Positions 7,678 through 14,708 of a DNA stretch of 22,555 nt are shown here, piece after piece (position 1 is the first letter of the stretch; every line of letters starts with the position of its first letter). The notes beneath the pieces were generated by a model. It was not told where the DNA came from. It saw nothing but the letters and a program-made list of their open reading frames with translations, and ran no database searches. The stretch is taken from assembly GCA_047518225.1 (NCBI GenBank), contig JAKZRK010000238.1, forward strand, positions 1-22,555, read 5' to 3'. This DNA is from GCA-2731375 sp047518225 (lineage in GTDB: Bacteria; Pseudomonadota; Alphaproteobacteria; GCA-2731375). A program made the position numbers and the translations under genes.

Positions 7678-8025
7678 GTGAAAATTCTACTTTGGCTGTT
7701 ACTGTTACCGTTGACCTTGATATTCATCGCCTTTGCGGTCGCCAATCGCCATGTGGTCACACTGTCCCTTGATCCCACGCCGGTGAGTATTGAAGCCCCA
7801 TTGTACGGCCTGATTTTTGCCGCTATCTTTGCCGGTCTGATCGCCGGTGGCTTGATCGCCTGGCTGCGGGCCGGGCGTTGGCGCCGGCGGTTGCGCGAGG
7901 AACAGCGGAACGTACGCCGCCTGGAAGGGGAATTGCGGGCGGCCGGCGATGGGGGCGCCACCTTGAATACGGAAACAAGCGCGGCGCCGAAAAGCGACGC
8001 CACGGCGGTGGTCAAGGCGGCCTGA
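7678..8025 (+). CDS. lapA: LapA (DUF1049) family two-helix membrane protein
   Basis: Small inner-membrane protein of the LapA/DUF1049 family, which in E. coli acts with LapB in lipopolysaccharide assembly. 115 aa, with a GTG start. Two transmembrane helices at about 3-22 and 42-62 are joined by a short periplasmic loop containing NRHVVTLSLDP, the family signature. A basic, probably coiled-coil segment follows (66-88), then a disordered tail. It lies 15 bases after ihfB, the same ihfB-lapA pair seen across proteobacteria. No lapB is visible nearby, so the LPS role is inferred from family only. Confidence 0.85.
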   Translation: MKILLWLLLLPLTLIFIAFAVANRHVVTLSLDPTPVSIEAPLYGLIFAAIFAGLIAGGLIAWLRAGRWRRRLREEQRNVRRLEGELRAAGDGGATLNTETSAAPKSDATAVVKAA

Positions 8026-8047
8026 TAAAGCCAATAGGGGCCCCGGT

Positions 8048-9001
8048 ATGGCCAGCAACATGCGATTGGTAAGCGCCGAAGACGTCGACAATGCGCTTGA
8101 TGACCGCGCCCTGGTCGAGGCGCTGCGCGAGATGTTCCGCGGCGGCTGCGACGTCCCCCTGCGTCACCATCACAATATTCCCACCCCCGGCGCCGCCGAC
8201 GGCATGTTATTGCTGATGCCGGCATGGCAGAGCGGTCAACAGATCGGTATCAAGCTGGTCACCGTGTTTCCCGACAACGGCCGGGTCGGCCTGGCCTCCA
8301 TATTGGGGCAATATTTGTTGCTGGATGGGAGCACCGGGCAACCGCAAGCCTTGATCGATGGCGTGCAATTGACCTTGTGGCGTACCGCCTGCGCCTCGGC
8401 CCTGGCGGCGGACTATCTGGCCCGGCGGGATGCCTTCAGGCTTGTCATGGTTGGGGCCGGGGCCCTGGCGCCCTATCTGATCCGGGCCCACCGGGCGGTG
8501 CGCCCCATCCGATCCGTGACGATCTGGAACCATAATGGCGAAAAGGCCGGCGACTTGGCCGCCGAGCTGCAAATCGATGGCGTCGAAATCACCGCCAGCG
8601 CGGATCTGCAAGCCGCCGTGGGCGGGGCCGATATTGTCAGTTGCGCCACCCTTTCACCCCGTCCCCTGGTGATGGGCGCATGGTTGCCCGCGGGCTGCCA
8701 TTTGGATCTGGTCGGAGCCTTTCGTCCCGATATGCGGGAATGCGACGACGAGGCGGTGACGCGGGCCCGCATCTATGTGGATACCCGCGAAGGCGCCCTG
8801 GCCGAAGGCGGCGACATCGCGATCCCCCTGGCCAATGGCGCCATCAAGGAAAGTGACGTGCAGGGGGATTTGTTCGATTTGACCCGCGGGCTGGTCCAGG
8901 GACGGACAAGTGGCCAGGACACCGACATCACCTTATTCAAATCGGTGGGCACCGCCCTGGAAGATCTGGCGGCGGCGCAACTGGTGATGCGAAACATTTA
9001 A
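8048..9001 (+). CDS. ornithine cyclodeaminase / mu-crystallin family protein, probable ketimine reductase
   Basis: NAD(P)-binding enzyme of the ornithine cyclodeaminase/mu-crystallin superfamily, 317 aa, cytosolic. Substrate-site residues K69 (in GIKLVTVFPDN) and R112 (in WRTACASALAADYLAR) are present, as is the dinucleotide motif VGAGALA (135-141). Where true ornithine cyclodeaminases have a catalytic Asp in a GDCPGKTE-type loop, this protein reads LVGAFRPDMRE (221-231). That is typical of the branch containing Delta1-pyrroline-2-carboxylate / Delta1-piperideine-2-carboxylate reductases and other imine reductases. Ornithine cyclisation is therefore unlikely; reduction of a cyclic imine from proline or lysine catabolism is a better guess. 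It starts 22 bases after lapA and ends 58 bases before trpF, with no pathway partner beside it. Confidence 0.85.
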   Translation: MASNMRLVSAEDVDNALDDRALVEALREMFRGGCDVPLRHHHNIPTPGAADGMLLLMPAWQSGQQIGIKLVTVFPDNGRVGLASILGQYLLLDGSTGQPQALIDGVQLTLWRTACASALAADYLARRDAFRLVMVGAGALAPYLIRAHRAVRPIRSVTIWNHNGEKAGDLAAELQIDGVEITASADLQAAVGGADIVSCATLSPRPLVMGAWLPAGCHLDLVGAFRPDMRECDDEAVTRARIYVDTREGALAEGGDIAIPLANGAIKESDVQGDLFDLTRGLVQGRTSGQDTDITLFKSVGTALEDLAAAQLVMRNI

Positions 9002-9023
9002 TCTTCAACCCTTGACGGGGGCC

Positions 9024-9052
9024 GGGACAAAGGCAAGTGGCCTTGCTATAAA
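9024..9052 (+). promoter_or_regulatory. probable promoter of trpF giving a leaderless transcript
   Basis: GGGACA (9024-9029) and TATAAA (9047-9052) are separated by exactly 17 bases. A start point 7-8 bases past the -10 box would fall on or beside the A of the trpF ATG (9060). No Shine-Dalgarno is visible before that ATG. Motif-based inference. Confidence 0.5.
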
Positions 9053-9059
9053 CCGCGCC

Positions 9060-9728
9060 ATGAAAAACCCGTCGGAATTCACCTTCGTGTCAGCCAAAAT
9101 CTGCGGTCTGAAAGACCCCGTGGCGATAGATGCCGCCGTGAAGGGCGGTGCGCGCTATATCGGCCTGAATTTTTATCCACCATCCCCACGGGCGGTGACG
9201 CCGGAACAGGCGCGGGATCTGGCCGCCCCCGTCCCCCCAGCGGTGAAAAAGGTCGGCGTGTTCGTCAATCCCGATGATGATCTGCTGGAGAGGGTTTCGG
9301 ACCCGGTACCCCTGGACCTGATCCAATTGCATGGCGAGGAAAGCCCCGAGCGGGTGGCCCGGATCAAAACCCTGACCAAGCTGCCGGTGTTGAAGGCCAT
9401 CAAGGTTGCATCTCGCGCGGATATGGAGTCGGCCGACGTTTATGACGGCGTGGCCGACATGCTGCTGTTCGATGCCAAGGCACCAAAGGACATGGCGGAT
9501 GCCTTGCCCGGCGGCAATGCCCTGGTGTTCGATTGGAAGCTATTGTCCGGGTGGCAATGGCGGCGGCCCTGGATGTTGTCGGGCGGCCTGGATGCCGGCA
9601 ACGTCGCCCAGGCCGTGGCCATCTCCGGAGCCAGGGCGGTGGATGTTTCCTCGGGCGTGGAGCGGGCGCGGGGCGTAAAGGACCCAGCCGCCATCAAAGC
9701 TTTTCTTGACGCCGTAAAGGCGCTCTGA
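9060..9728 (+). CDS. trpF: phosphoribosylanthranilate isomerase
   Basis: Third step of tryptophan synthesis from chorismate: isomerises N-(5-phosphoribosyl)anthranilate to CdRP, a cytosolic TIM-barrel enzyme. 222 aa, a normal length for stand-alone TrpF. Catalytic Cys15 sits in AKICGLK and the general acid Asp138 in MLLFDAKAP. Further family blocks are RYIGLNFYPPSPR (32-44), KKVGVFVNP (63-71), IQLHGEE (88-94), LSGGLDAGNV (173-182) and DVSSGVE (195-201). The ATG at 9060 gives the normal N-terminus but has no Shine-Dalgarno. The frame is open upstream to 9012 with no family-like sequence. It leads the trpF-trpB-trpA cluster. Confidence 0.96.
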   Translation: MKNPSEFTFVSAKICGLKDPVAIDAAVKGGARYIGLNFYPPSPRAVTPEQARDLAAPVPPAVKKVGVFVNPDDDLLERVSDPVPLDLIQLHGEESPERVARIKTLTKLPVLKAIKVASRADMESADVYDGVADMLLFDAKAPKDMADALPGGNALVFDWKLLSGWQWRRPWMLSGGLDAGNVAQAVAISGARAVDVSSGVERARGVKDPAAIKAFLDAVKAL

Positions 9729-9745
9729 CATAGCATCCAGTGGAC

Positions 9746-10957
9746 ATGACAAAGCCAAATTCCTATAGAACCGGGCCCGATGCGGCTGGCCGGTTCGGCA
9801 GCCACGGCGGCCGCTTTGCCGCCGAAACCCTGATGCCTTTGATCTTGGAGCTGGAGTCCGCCTACCGGGCGGCCCAGGCGGATCCGGGTTTTCGCAAGGA
9901 ATTGGATTATTACCTGGCGCATTATGCCGGCCGGCCCAGCCCGCTGTATTTTGCCGAACGGCTGACGGAACATTTCGGCGGCGCCAAGATCTATTTCAAG
10001 CGTGATGAATTGAACCATACGGGCAGTCACAAGATCAACAACTGCCTGGGCCAGATCCTGTTGGCCCGGCGCATGGGCAAGACCCGCATTATCGCCGAGA
10101 CCGGCGCCGGCCAGCATGGCGTGGCCTCGGCCACCGTAGCGGCCCTGTTTGGCCTGCCCTGCACGGTCTATATGGGCGAGGTGGACGTAGAACGACAACA
10201 GCCGAACGTTTTCCGCATGAAACTGCTCGGCGCCGAGGTGGTGCCGGTCAGTTCCGGCTCCCGCACCCTCAAGGACGCCTTGAACGAGGCCATGCGCGAT
10301 TGGGTCACCAACGTGGCCGACACCTTCTATATTATCGGCACCGTGGCCGGGCCCCACCCCTATCCGGAACTGGTGCGCGATTTTCAATCGGTAATCGGCG
10401 AAGAGACCAGGCAGCAGATCCTGCAGGCGGAAGGCCGCCTGCCCCATACCCTGGTCGCCTGCATCGGCGGCGGCTCCAACGCCATGGGGCTGTTTCATCC
10501 CTTTCTGGATGACGAGGGCGTTGACCTTTTCGGGGTCGAGGCGGCGGGCGACGGTATTGCAACCGGGCGTCATGCCGCCTCCATCACGGGCGGACGCCCT
10601 GGCGTCCTGCATGGCAACCGCACCTATTTATTGCAGGACGACGACGGCCAGATTACCGAGGCTCATTCCATTTCCGCCGGCCTGGACTATCCCGGCATCG
10701 GTCCCGAACACGCCTGGCTGCACGATGTGGGCCGGGTCAACTATGTCTCGGCCACGGACGCTGACGCCTTGGCGGCCTTCCAGTTATGCAGCAAGCTGGA
10801 AGGCATCATTCCGGCCCTGGAACCGGCCCACGCCCTGGCCCATGTGGCCGGGATCGCGCCGGATTTGCCCAGGGACCACATCATCGTGATGAATATGTGC
10901 GGCCGGGGTGACAAGGATATTTTCACGGTGGCCAAGATGTTGGGGGTCGAAGTATGA
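9746..10957 (+). CDS. trpB: tryptophan synthase beta chain
   Basis: PLP-dependent subunit of tryptophan synthase that condenses indole with serine. About 403 aa, normal length. The PLP lysine is K96 in NHTGSHKINN, the catalytic Glu is E118 in AETGAGQHG, and the phosphate-binding loop is CIGGGSNAMG. SAGLDYPGIGPEH and the C-terminal CGRGDKD are also present. The ATG at 9746 gives the start MTKPNSYRTGP; a GTG two codons earlier (9740) is equally possible, and neither has a strong Shine-Dalgarno. trpF ends 17 bases upstream, so coupling to trpF translation is likely. The stop overlaps the trpA start by 4 bases. Confidence 0.97.
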   Translation: MTKPNSYRTGPDAAGRFGSHGGRFAAETLMPLILELESAYRAAQADPGFRKELDYYLAHYAGRPSPLYFAERLTEHFGGAKIYFKRDELNHTGSHKINNCLGQILLARRMGKTRIIAETGAGQHGVASATVAALFGLPCTVYMGEVDVERQQPNVFRMKLLGAEVVPVSSGSRTLKDALNEAMRDWVTNVADTFYIIGTVAGPHPYPELVRDFQSVIGEETRQQILQAEGRLPHTLVACIGGGSNAMGLFHPFLDDEGVDLFGVEAAGDGIATGRHAASITGGRPGVLHGNRTYLLQDDDGQITEAHSISAGLDYPGIGPEHAWLHDVGRVNYVSATDADALAAFQLCSKLEGIIPALEPAHALAHVAGIAPDLPRDHIIVMNMCGRGDKDIFTVAKMLGVEV

Positions 10958-11808
10958 GTACGGGCCAGGCCCGGATTGAGGCGCGGTTCGCCAAACTGCG
11001 GGCCGAGGGCCGGGCCGCGCTGGTCACCTATGTGATGTCCGGCGATCCCGATCTGGAAACTTCGGCCAAGATCCTGGCGGGCCTGCCCGCCGCAGGCGCC
11101 GATATCATCGAACTGGGCATGGCCTTCACCGACCCCATGGCCGACGGACCATCCATCCAGGTGGCCGGTCTGCGTGCCTTGAAGGCCGGCATCACGTTGG
11201 CGAAAACCCTGGCCATGGCGGCGGAGTTTCGCCGCCAGGACACGGAGACGCCCATCGTGCTCATGGGTTATTACAATCCCATTCACGCCTATGGGGTGCC
11301 GGCGTTTCTGGCGGCGGCCCTGGCCGCGGGCGTCGATGGCCTGATCATGGTCGATCTGCCGCCCGAGGAAGATGAGGAGCTGTGCCTGCCCGCATTGGAC
11401 GCCGGCCTTAGCTTTATCCGACTGGCGACGCCGACCACGGATGATAGGCGTCTGCCGGCGGTTTTGGCTAATACTTCGGGCTTTGTCTATTACGTTTCTT
11501 ACGCTGGCATTACGGGGGCGGGATCGGCGGATGCCGATACGGTGGCAAGCGCCGTGGCCCGTATCCGTGGGCGGACGGATTTGCCCGTCGCGGTTGGCTT
11601 TGGCATCCGGACGCCGGAACAGGCCCGCGACATTGCCGCCATCGCCGAGGGCGTGGTGGTGGGCACCGCCTTTACCGATGCCGTGGGCGGCAGCCTGGAC
11701 GAGGGCGGCAAGGCAACGGCGGCAACGGTGGCGGCGGTGCTGGACCTGACCCGGCGATTGGCCGCCGGCGTGGCCGCGTCGGCGCGCGATGGGGCCTTGG
11801 GGAGATAA
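10954..11808 (+). CDS. trpA: tryptophan synthase alpha chain
   Basis: Alpha subunit that cleaves indole-3-glycerol phosphate and channels indole to TrpB. 284 aa. The catalytic residues Glu53 and Asp64 are visible in IIELGMAFTDPMADGPSIQ (51-69). The Pro normally found in this loop (GxPFxDP) is replaced by Ala57. The phosphate-site blocks YYVSYAGITGAG and VGFGIRTPEQ are intact. The ATG sits inside the end of trpB (ATGA overlap), the usual arrangement for equimolar subunits. The C-terminus is a short Ala/Arg-rich tail. Confidence 0.96.
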   Translation: MSTGQARIEARFAKLRAEGRAALVTYVMSGDPDLETSAKILAGLPAAGADIIELGMAFTDPMADGPSIQVAGLRALKAGITLAKTLAMAAEFRRQDTETPIVLMGYYNPIHAYGVPAFLAAALAAGVDGLIMVDLPPEEDEELCLPALDAGLSFIRLATPTTDDRRLPAVLANTSGFVYYVSYAGITGAGSADADTVASAVARIRGRTDLPVAVGFGIRTPEQARDIAAIAEGVVVGTAFTDAVGGSLDEGGKATAATVAAVLDLTRRLAAGVAASARDGALGR

Positions 11809-11812
11809 CGCC

Positions 11813-12766
11813 TTGAACTGGCTTAGCAATTATGTCCGGCCCAAGATCCAGGCCCTGGTGCGCAAGCGCGAGGTGCCCGATAATCTTTGGATCAAGTGCC
11901 CCAACTGCGGCCAGATGATCCATCACAAGGAAATCAAGCTGCGCCAGTTCGTCTGCCAGCATTGCGACCATCATCTGCGCATCGGCCCCGAAGACCGCTT
12001 CCCCCATCTGTTTGATGACGGCGAATTCACGACCATCGAATTGCCGGAGGTTTTGGCCGATCCGCTGAAATTCCGCGACGAAAAACGTTATACGGATCGC
12101 CTGAAGGAGTCGCAGGGCAAGACCGGGCAACAGGATGCCATCGTTGTCGCCCATGGCAATTTTGGCGGCCATGGCGCGGTCATCGCGGTGCAGAATTTTT
12201 CCTTCATGGGCGGCTCCCTGGGTCTGGCCGCGGCCGAGGCCATTATCACGGCGGCCAAACTGGCCGTATTGCAGAAGGCGCCGCTGATAATCTTCGCCGC
12301 TGCCGGCGGGGCCCGCATGCAGGAGGGTATTTTGTCCTTGATGCAACTGCCCCGGACCACCATCGCGGTGCAATTGCTGCAGGAAGCCGGACTGCCCTAC
12401 ATTTCGGTTCTGACCGACCCGACCACCGGGGGCGTTACCGCCAGCTATGCCATGCTGGGTGATGTCGCGATCTCTGAACCGGGTGCACTGATCGGTTTTG
12501 CCGGACCGAGGGTGATCGAAAATACTATTCGCGAGCGCCTGCCCGAAGGCTTCCAAAGGGCGGAATATCTGCTGGAGCATGGCATGCTGGATATGGTGGT
12601 GCATCGCCATGCGCTGCGGGAAACTTTGATCAGGGTGGTTGAATTGCTGGGCAAGCGGCCACCGTCGGCGGAGGTGATCAGTTTGCCGCGGCTGGATTTG
12701 GAAATTCCCGCGTTAACGGACGCCCGGCAGGAAGGCGAGAGTGGTGAACCTGGCGGCGCGCCCTGA
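11813..12766 (+). CDS. accD: acetyl-CoA carboxylase carboxyltransferase subunit beta
   Basis: Beta half of the carboxyltransferase that makes malonyl-CoA for fatty-acid synthesis; works with AccA (not in the window). 317 aa. The N-terminal zinc ribbon has C29/C32 and C48/C51. The crotonase-fold body contains FMGGSLG, GGARMQEGILSLMQ and TDPTTGGVTASYAMLGD, all family landmarks. The start is a TTG (11813), four bases after the trpA stop, with GGGGAGA seven bases before it. It restores the family N-terminus (LNWLSNYVRPKI), whereas the ATG at 11789 would overlap trpA. The last residues overlap the folC start by 26 bases. Confidence 0.95.
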   Translation: MNWLSNYVRPKIQALVRKREVPDNLWIKCPNCGQMIHHKEIKLRQFVCQHCDHHLRIGPEDRFPHLFDDGEFTTIELPEVLADPLKFRDEKRYTDRLKESQGKTGQQDAIVVAHGNFGGHGAVIAVQNFSFMGGSLGLAAAEAIITAAKLAVLQKAPLIIFAAAGGARMQEGILSLMQLPRTTIAVQLLQEAGLPYISVLTDPTTGGVTASYAMLGDVAISEPGALIGFAGPRVIENTIRERLPEGFQRAEYLLEHGMLDMVVHRHALRETLIRVVELLGKRPPSAEVISLPRLDLEIPALTDARQEGESGEPGGAP

Positions 12767-14102
12767 AGCGTCGGGCACGGCGCGGTGCGAGGCAATCCTG
12801 GCGCGGTTGATTCAACTGCATCCAAAGCTGATCGATCTTTCCCTGGGACGTTTGCAGCTTCTGCTGAAAAAGCTGGACCATCCCGAACGCCGCCTGCCCC
12901 CCGTGGTGCATGTGGCGGGGACCAATGGCAAGGGTTCGACCATCGCCTATCTGCGGGCCGCACTGGAGGCGTCGGGACAGCGCGTCCACGTACTGACCTC
13001 GCCCCATCTGGTGCGTTTCAACGAACGCATCCGGCTCGCCGGCCGTTTGATATCCGATGAAGGCCTGGTCGCGGTTCTGCGCGCCTGCGAAGAGGCCAAC
13101 GGCGACGACCCAATCACCTATTTCGAGGTGACGACGGCGGCGGCTTTTCTAGCGTTTCGGGACAGCCCGGCGGATATCCTGCTGCTGGAAACCGGTTTGG
13201 GCGGGCGCCTGGATGCCACCAATGTAATCGATCGGCCGCTGTTGACGGCGATTACCACCGTATCCCTGGATCATCAGCATTTCCTGGGCGACAGCCTGGC
13301 CGAGATCGCCGCTGAAAAAGCCGGTATTTTGAAGCCTGGGATAACCGGCGTGATCGGCCAGCAGACGCCCGAGGCAGCGCGGGTAATCGACGCCGAAGCG
13401 GCCAAGGTCGGCGCCAGGCTGCTGCGCCAAGGCCATGACTGGCGGGTGGAAGCACGCGACGGCCGGCTACATTTCCAATCGGCCATGGGCGAAATGAAGT
13501 TGCCCCTGCCGGGCCTGAACGGCGTACATCAGGTGCAAAACGCCGGTCTTGCTCTGACCTGTCTGCAGAATCTGGCGGGCTTTTCCCCATCCGCGCGGGA
13601 CCTGGCCGCCGGGCTGACCATGGCGCGTTGGCCGGGGCGCTTGCAACGCCTGGCGCAAGGTCCCCTGTATGAGAGGTTGGGGCCGGAAAGCGAATTATGG
13701 CTGGATGGCGGCCACAATCCCGGGGCCGGCGCCGCCCTGGCCCAGAGCCTGGCCGACTGGCGGGCGCGGGATGACGGGCCAAGGCCCCTGCACCTGATCG
13801 TGGGCATGTTGGGGAACAAGGACGTGGCCAACTTCCTCGCGCCCTTCCGTTCCCTGAACCCCGAACTGCATGCCGTCGCCGTGCCATACGAAGATGCCGC
13901 CATGACGCCGGCGCAAATTGTCCTGGCGGCCAGGGCCATTGGCCTCGAGGCATCACCGGCCGAAGGCGTGGCGCAAGCATTGGATCGTATCGCCCGGACG
14001 CAAGGGCAAGGCCCGGCGCCAAGAGTGCTGATTTGCGGCACGCTTTATCTTGCCGGCAGCGTCCTGGCCACCAACCCGCAGGACGGTATGAAGTTGGATT
14101 AG
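12741..14102 (+). CDS. folC: bifunctional folylpolyglutamate synthase / dihydrofolate synthase
   Basis: Adds glutamate to dihydropteroate and to folates; ATP-dependent, Mur-ligase-like fold, cytosolic. 453 aa. The P-loop HVAGTNGKGST (57-67) is followed by TSPHLVRFNERIR, FEVTTAAAFLAF, LLETGLGGRLDATN, TTVSLDHQHFLG and the C-domain motif LDGGHNPGAG. The start is one of two adjacent GTG codons (12741 or 12744) preceded by AGGAAGG, inside the end of accD, so translation is probably coupled. The stop TAG (14100-14102) is followed by a short GGAC/GTCC inverted repeat and an AT-rich stretch that may act as a weak terminator. Confidence 0.95.
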   Translation: MVNLAARPEASGTARCEAILARLIQLHPKLIDLSLGRLQLLLKKLDHPERRLPPVVHVAGTNGKGSTIAYLRAALEASGQRVHVLTSPHLVRFNERIRLAGRLISDEGLVAVLRACEEANGDDPITYFEVTTAAAFLAFRDSPADILLLETGLGGRLDATNVIDRPLLTAITTVSLDHQHFLGDSLAEIAAEKAGILKPGITGVIGQQTPEAARVIDAEAAKVGARLLRQGHDWRVEARDGRLHFQSAMGEMKLPLPGLNGVHQVQNAGLALTCLQNLAGFSPSARDLAAGLTMARWPGRLQRLAQGPLYERLGPESELWLDGGHNPGAGAALAQSLADWRARDDGPRPLHLIVGMLGNKDVANFLAPFRSLNPELHAVAVPYEDAAMTPAQIVLAARAIGLEASPAEGVAQALDRIARTQGQGPAPRVLICGTLYLAGSVLATNPQDGMKLD

Positions 14103-14153
14103 GACCGCCGGCCGTCCTAGATTATTTTCGATATTCGTTGAGTCACGCCGCCC

Positions 14154-14181
14154 TGGATTGCCGGGTCAAGCCCGGCAATGA
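14154..14181 (+). repeat. REP-like palindrome, copy 1
   Basis: A 28-base unit beginning TGGAT and ending ATGA with inverted arms ATTGCCGGG / CCCGGCAAT around a TCAAG loop. The same TGGAT...TCAAG...ATGA frame recurs in opposite orientation at 14203-14230. Units of this form are, from memory, common between genes in alphaproteobacterial genomes. It lies at the convergent folC/trxA junction. Confidence 0.75.
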
Positions 14182-14202
14182 CTATGAAACTTGAGCACAA
14201 GG

Positions 14203-14230
14203 TCATGCCCGGACTTGATCCGGGCATCCA
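14203..14230 (-). repeat. REP-like palindrome, copy 2 (inverted)
   Basis: Reverse complement of the same 28-base type: on the minus strand it begins TGGAT, has arms ATGCCCGGA / TCCGGGCAT around TCAAG, and ends ATGA. It is 21 bases from copy 1. The two copies together could form a larger cruciform or act as a bidirectional transcript end for folC and trxA. Confidence 0.75.
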
Positions 14231-14268
14231 CAGGCGCGGCGAATAGGTAAGTCAATCTCAAATTCGGG

Positions 14269-14589
14269 CTAAATCGATTCCTCAATCCATTCCTGGATCT
14301 TGCCCTTGGGCAGGGCGCCGACTTTCATGGACGCGACTTCACCGTCCTTGAACAGCATCAAGGTAGGGATACCGCGCACCCCATACTTCGCCGGAATGGA
14401 CGGGTTGTCGTCAATGTTGACCTTGGCGATGGTAACCCTGTCACCCAATTCGTTGGCAATATCTTCCAGCGCCGGGGCAATCTGTTTGCAAGGGCCGCAC
14501 CATTCGGCCCAAAAATCCACCACAACGGGGCCCTCGGCTTTAAGTACGTCGGCATCGAAGGAGTCGTCGGATACGGACTTTGTGGTCAT
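14269..14589 (-). CDS. trxA: thioredoxin 1
   Basis: Cytosolic disulfide reductant. 106 aa, the usual length for thioredoxin 1. The active site WCGPCK has C31 and C34, with the buried Asp25 in VVVDFWAEW and the cis-proline Pro75 in RGIPTL. The start is supported by GGAAAAG a few bases before the ATG. It is downstream of addB-addA on the same strand, but a 119-bp gap separates it from addA, so it may have its own promoter. The addA-trxA-(convergent) folC layout is common in alphaproteobacteria. Confidence 0.97.
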   Translation of the reverse strand: MTTKSVSDDSFDADVLKAEGPVVVDFWAEWCGPCKQIAPALEDIANELGDRVTIAKVNIDDNPSIPAKYGVRGIPTLMLFKDGEVASMKVGALPKGKIQEWIEESI

Positions 14590-14708
14590 GGTCTTTTCCA
14601 GTTCTCAGTTGCAGCGTAACCTCTAGGAGGCGGTTTGGCCGCAGCCGCCCCTTTGCTGCGTAGATAATTCACCTAAGCTTAAAAAGGTAGGTAGACAGGG
14701 GGTGCGCG

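Noticed and set aside
9440..10612. 390-codon open frame antisense to trpF and trpB
   Set aside because: Both plus-strand genes have complete catalytic motifs, and the antisense product has none. It is an artefact of GC-rich coding DNA.
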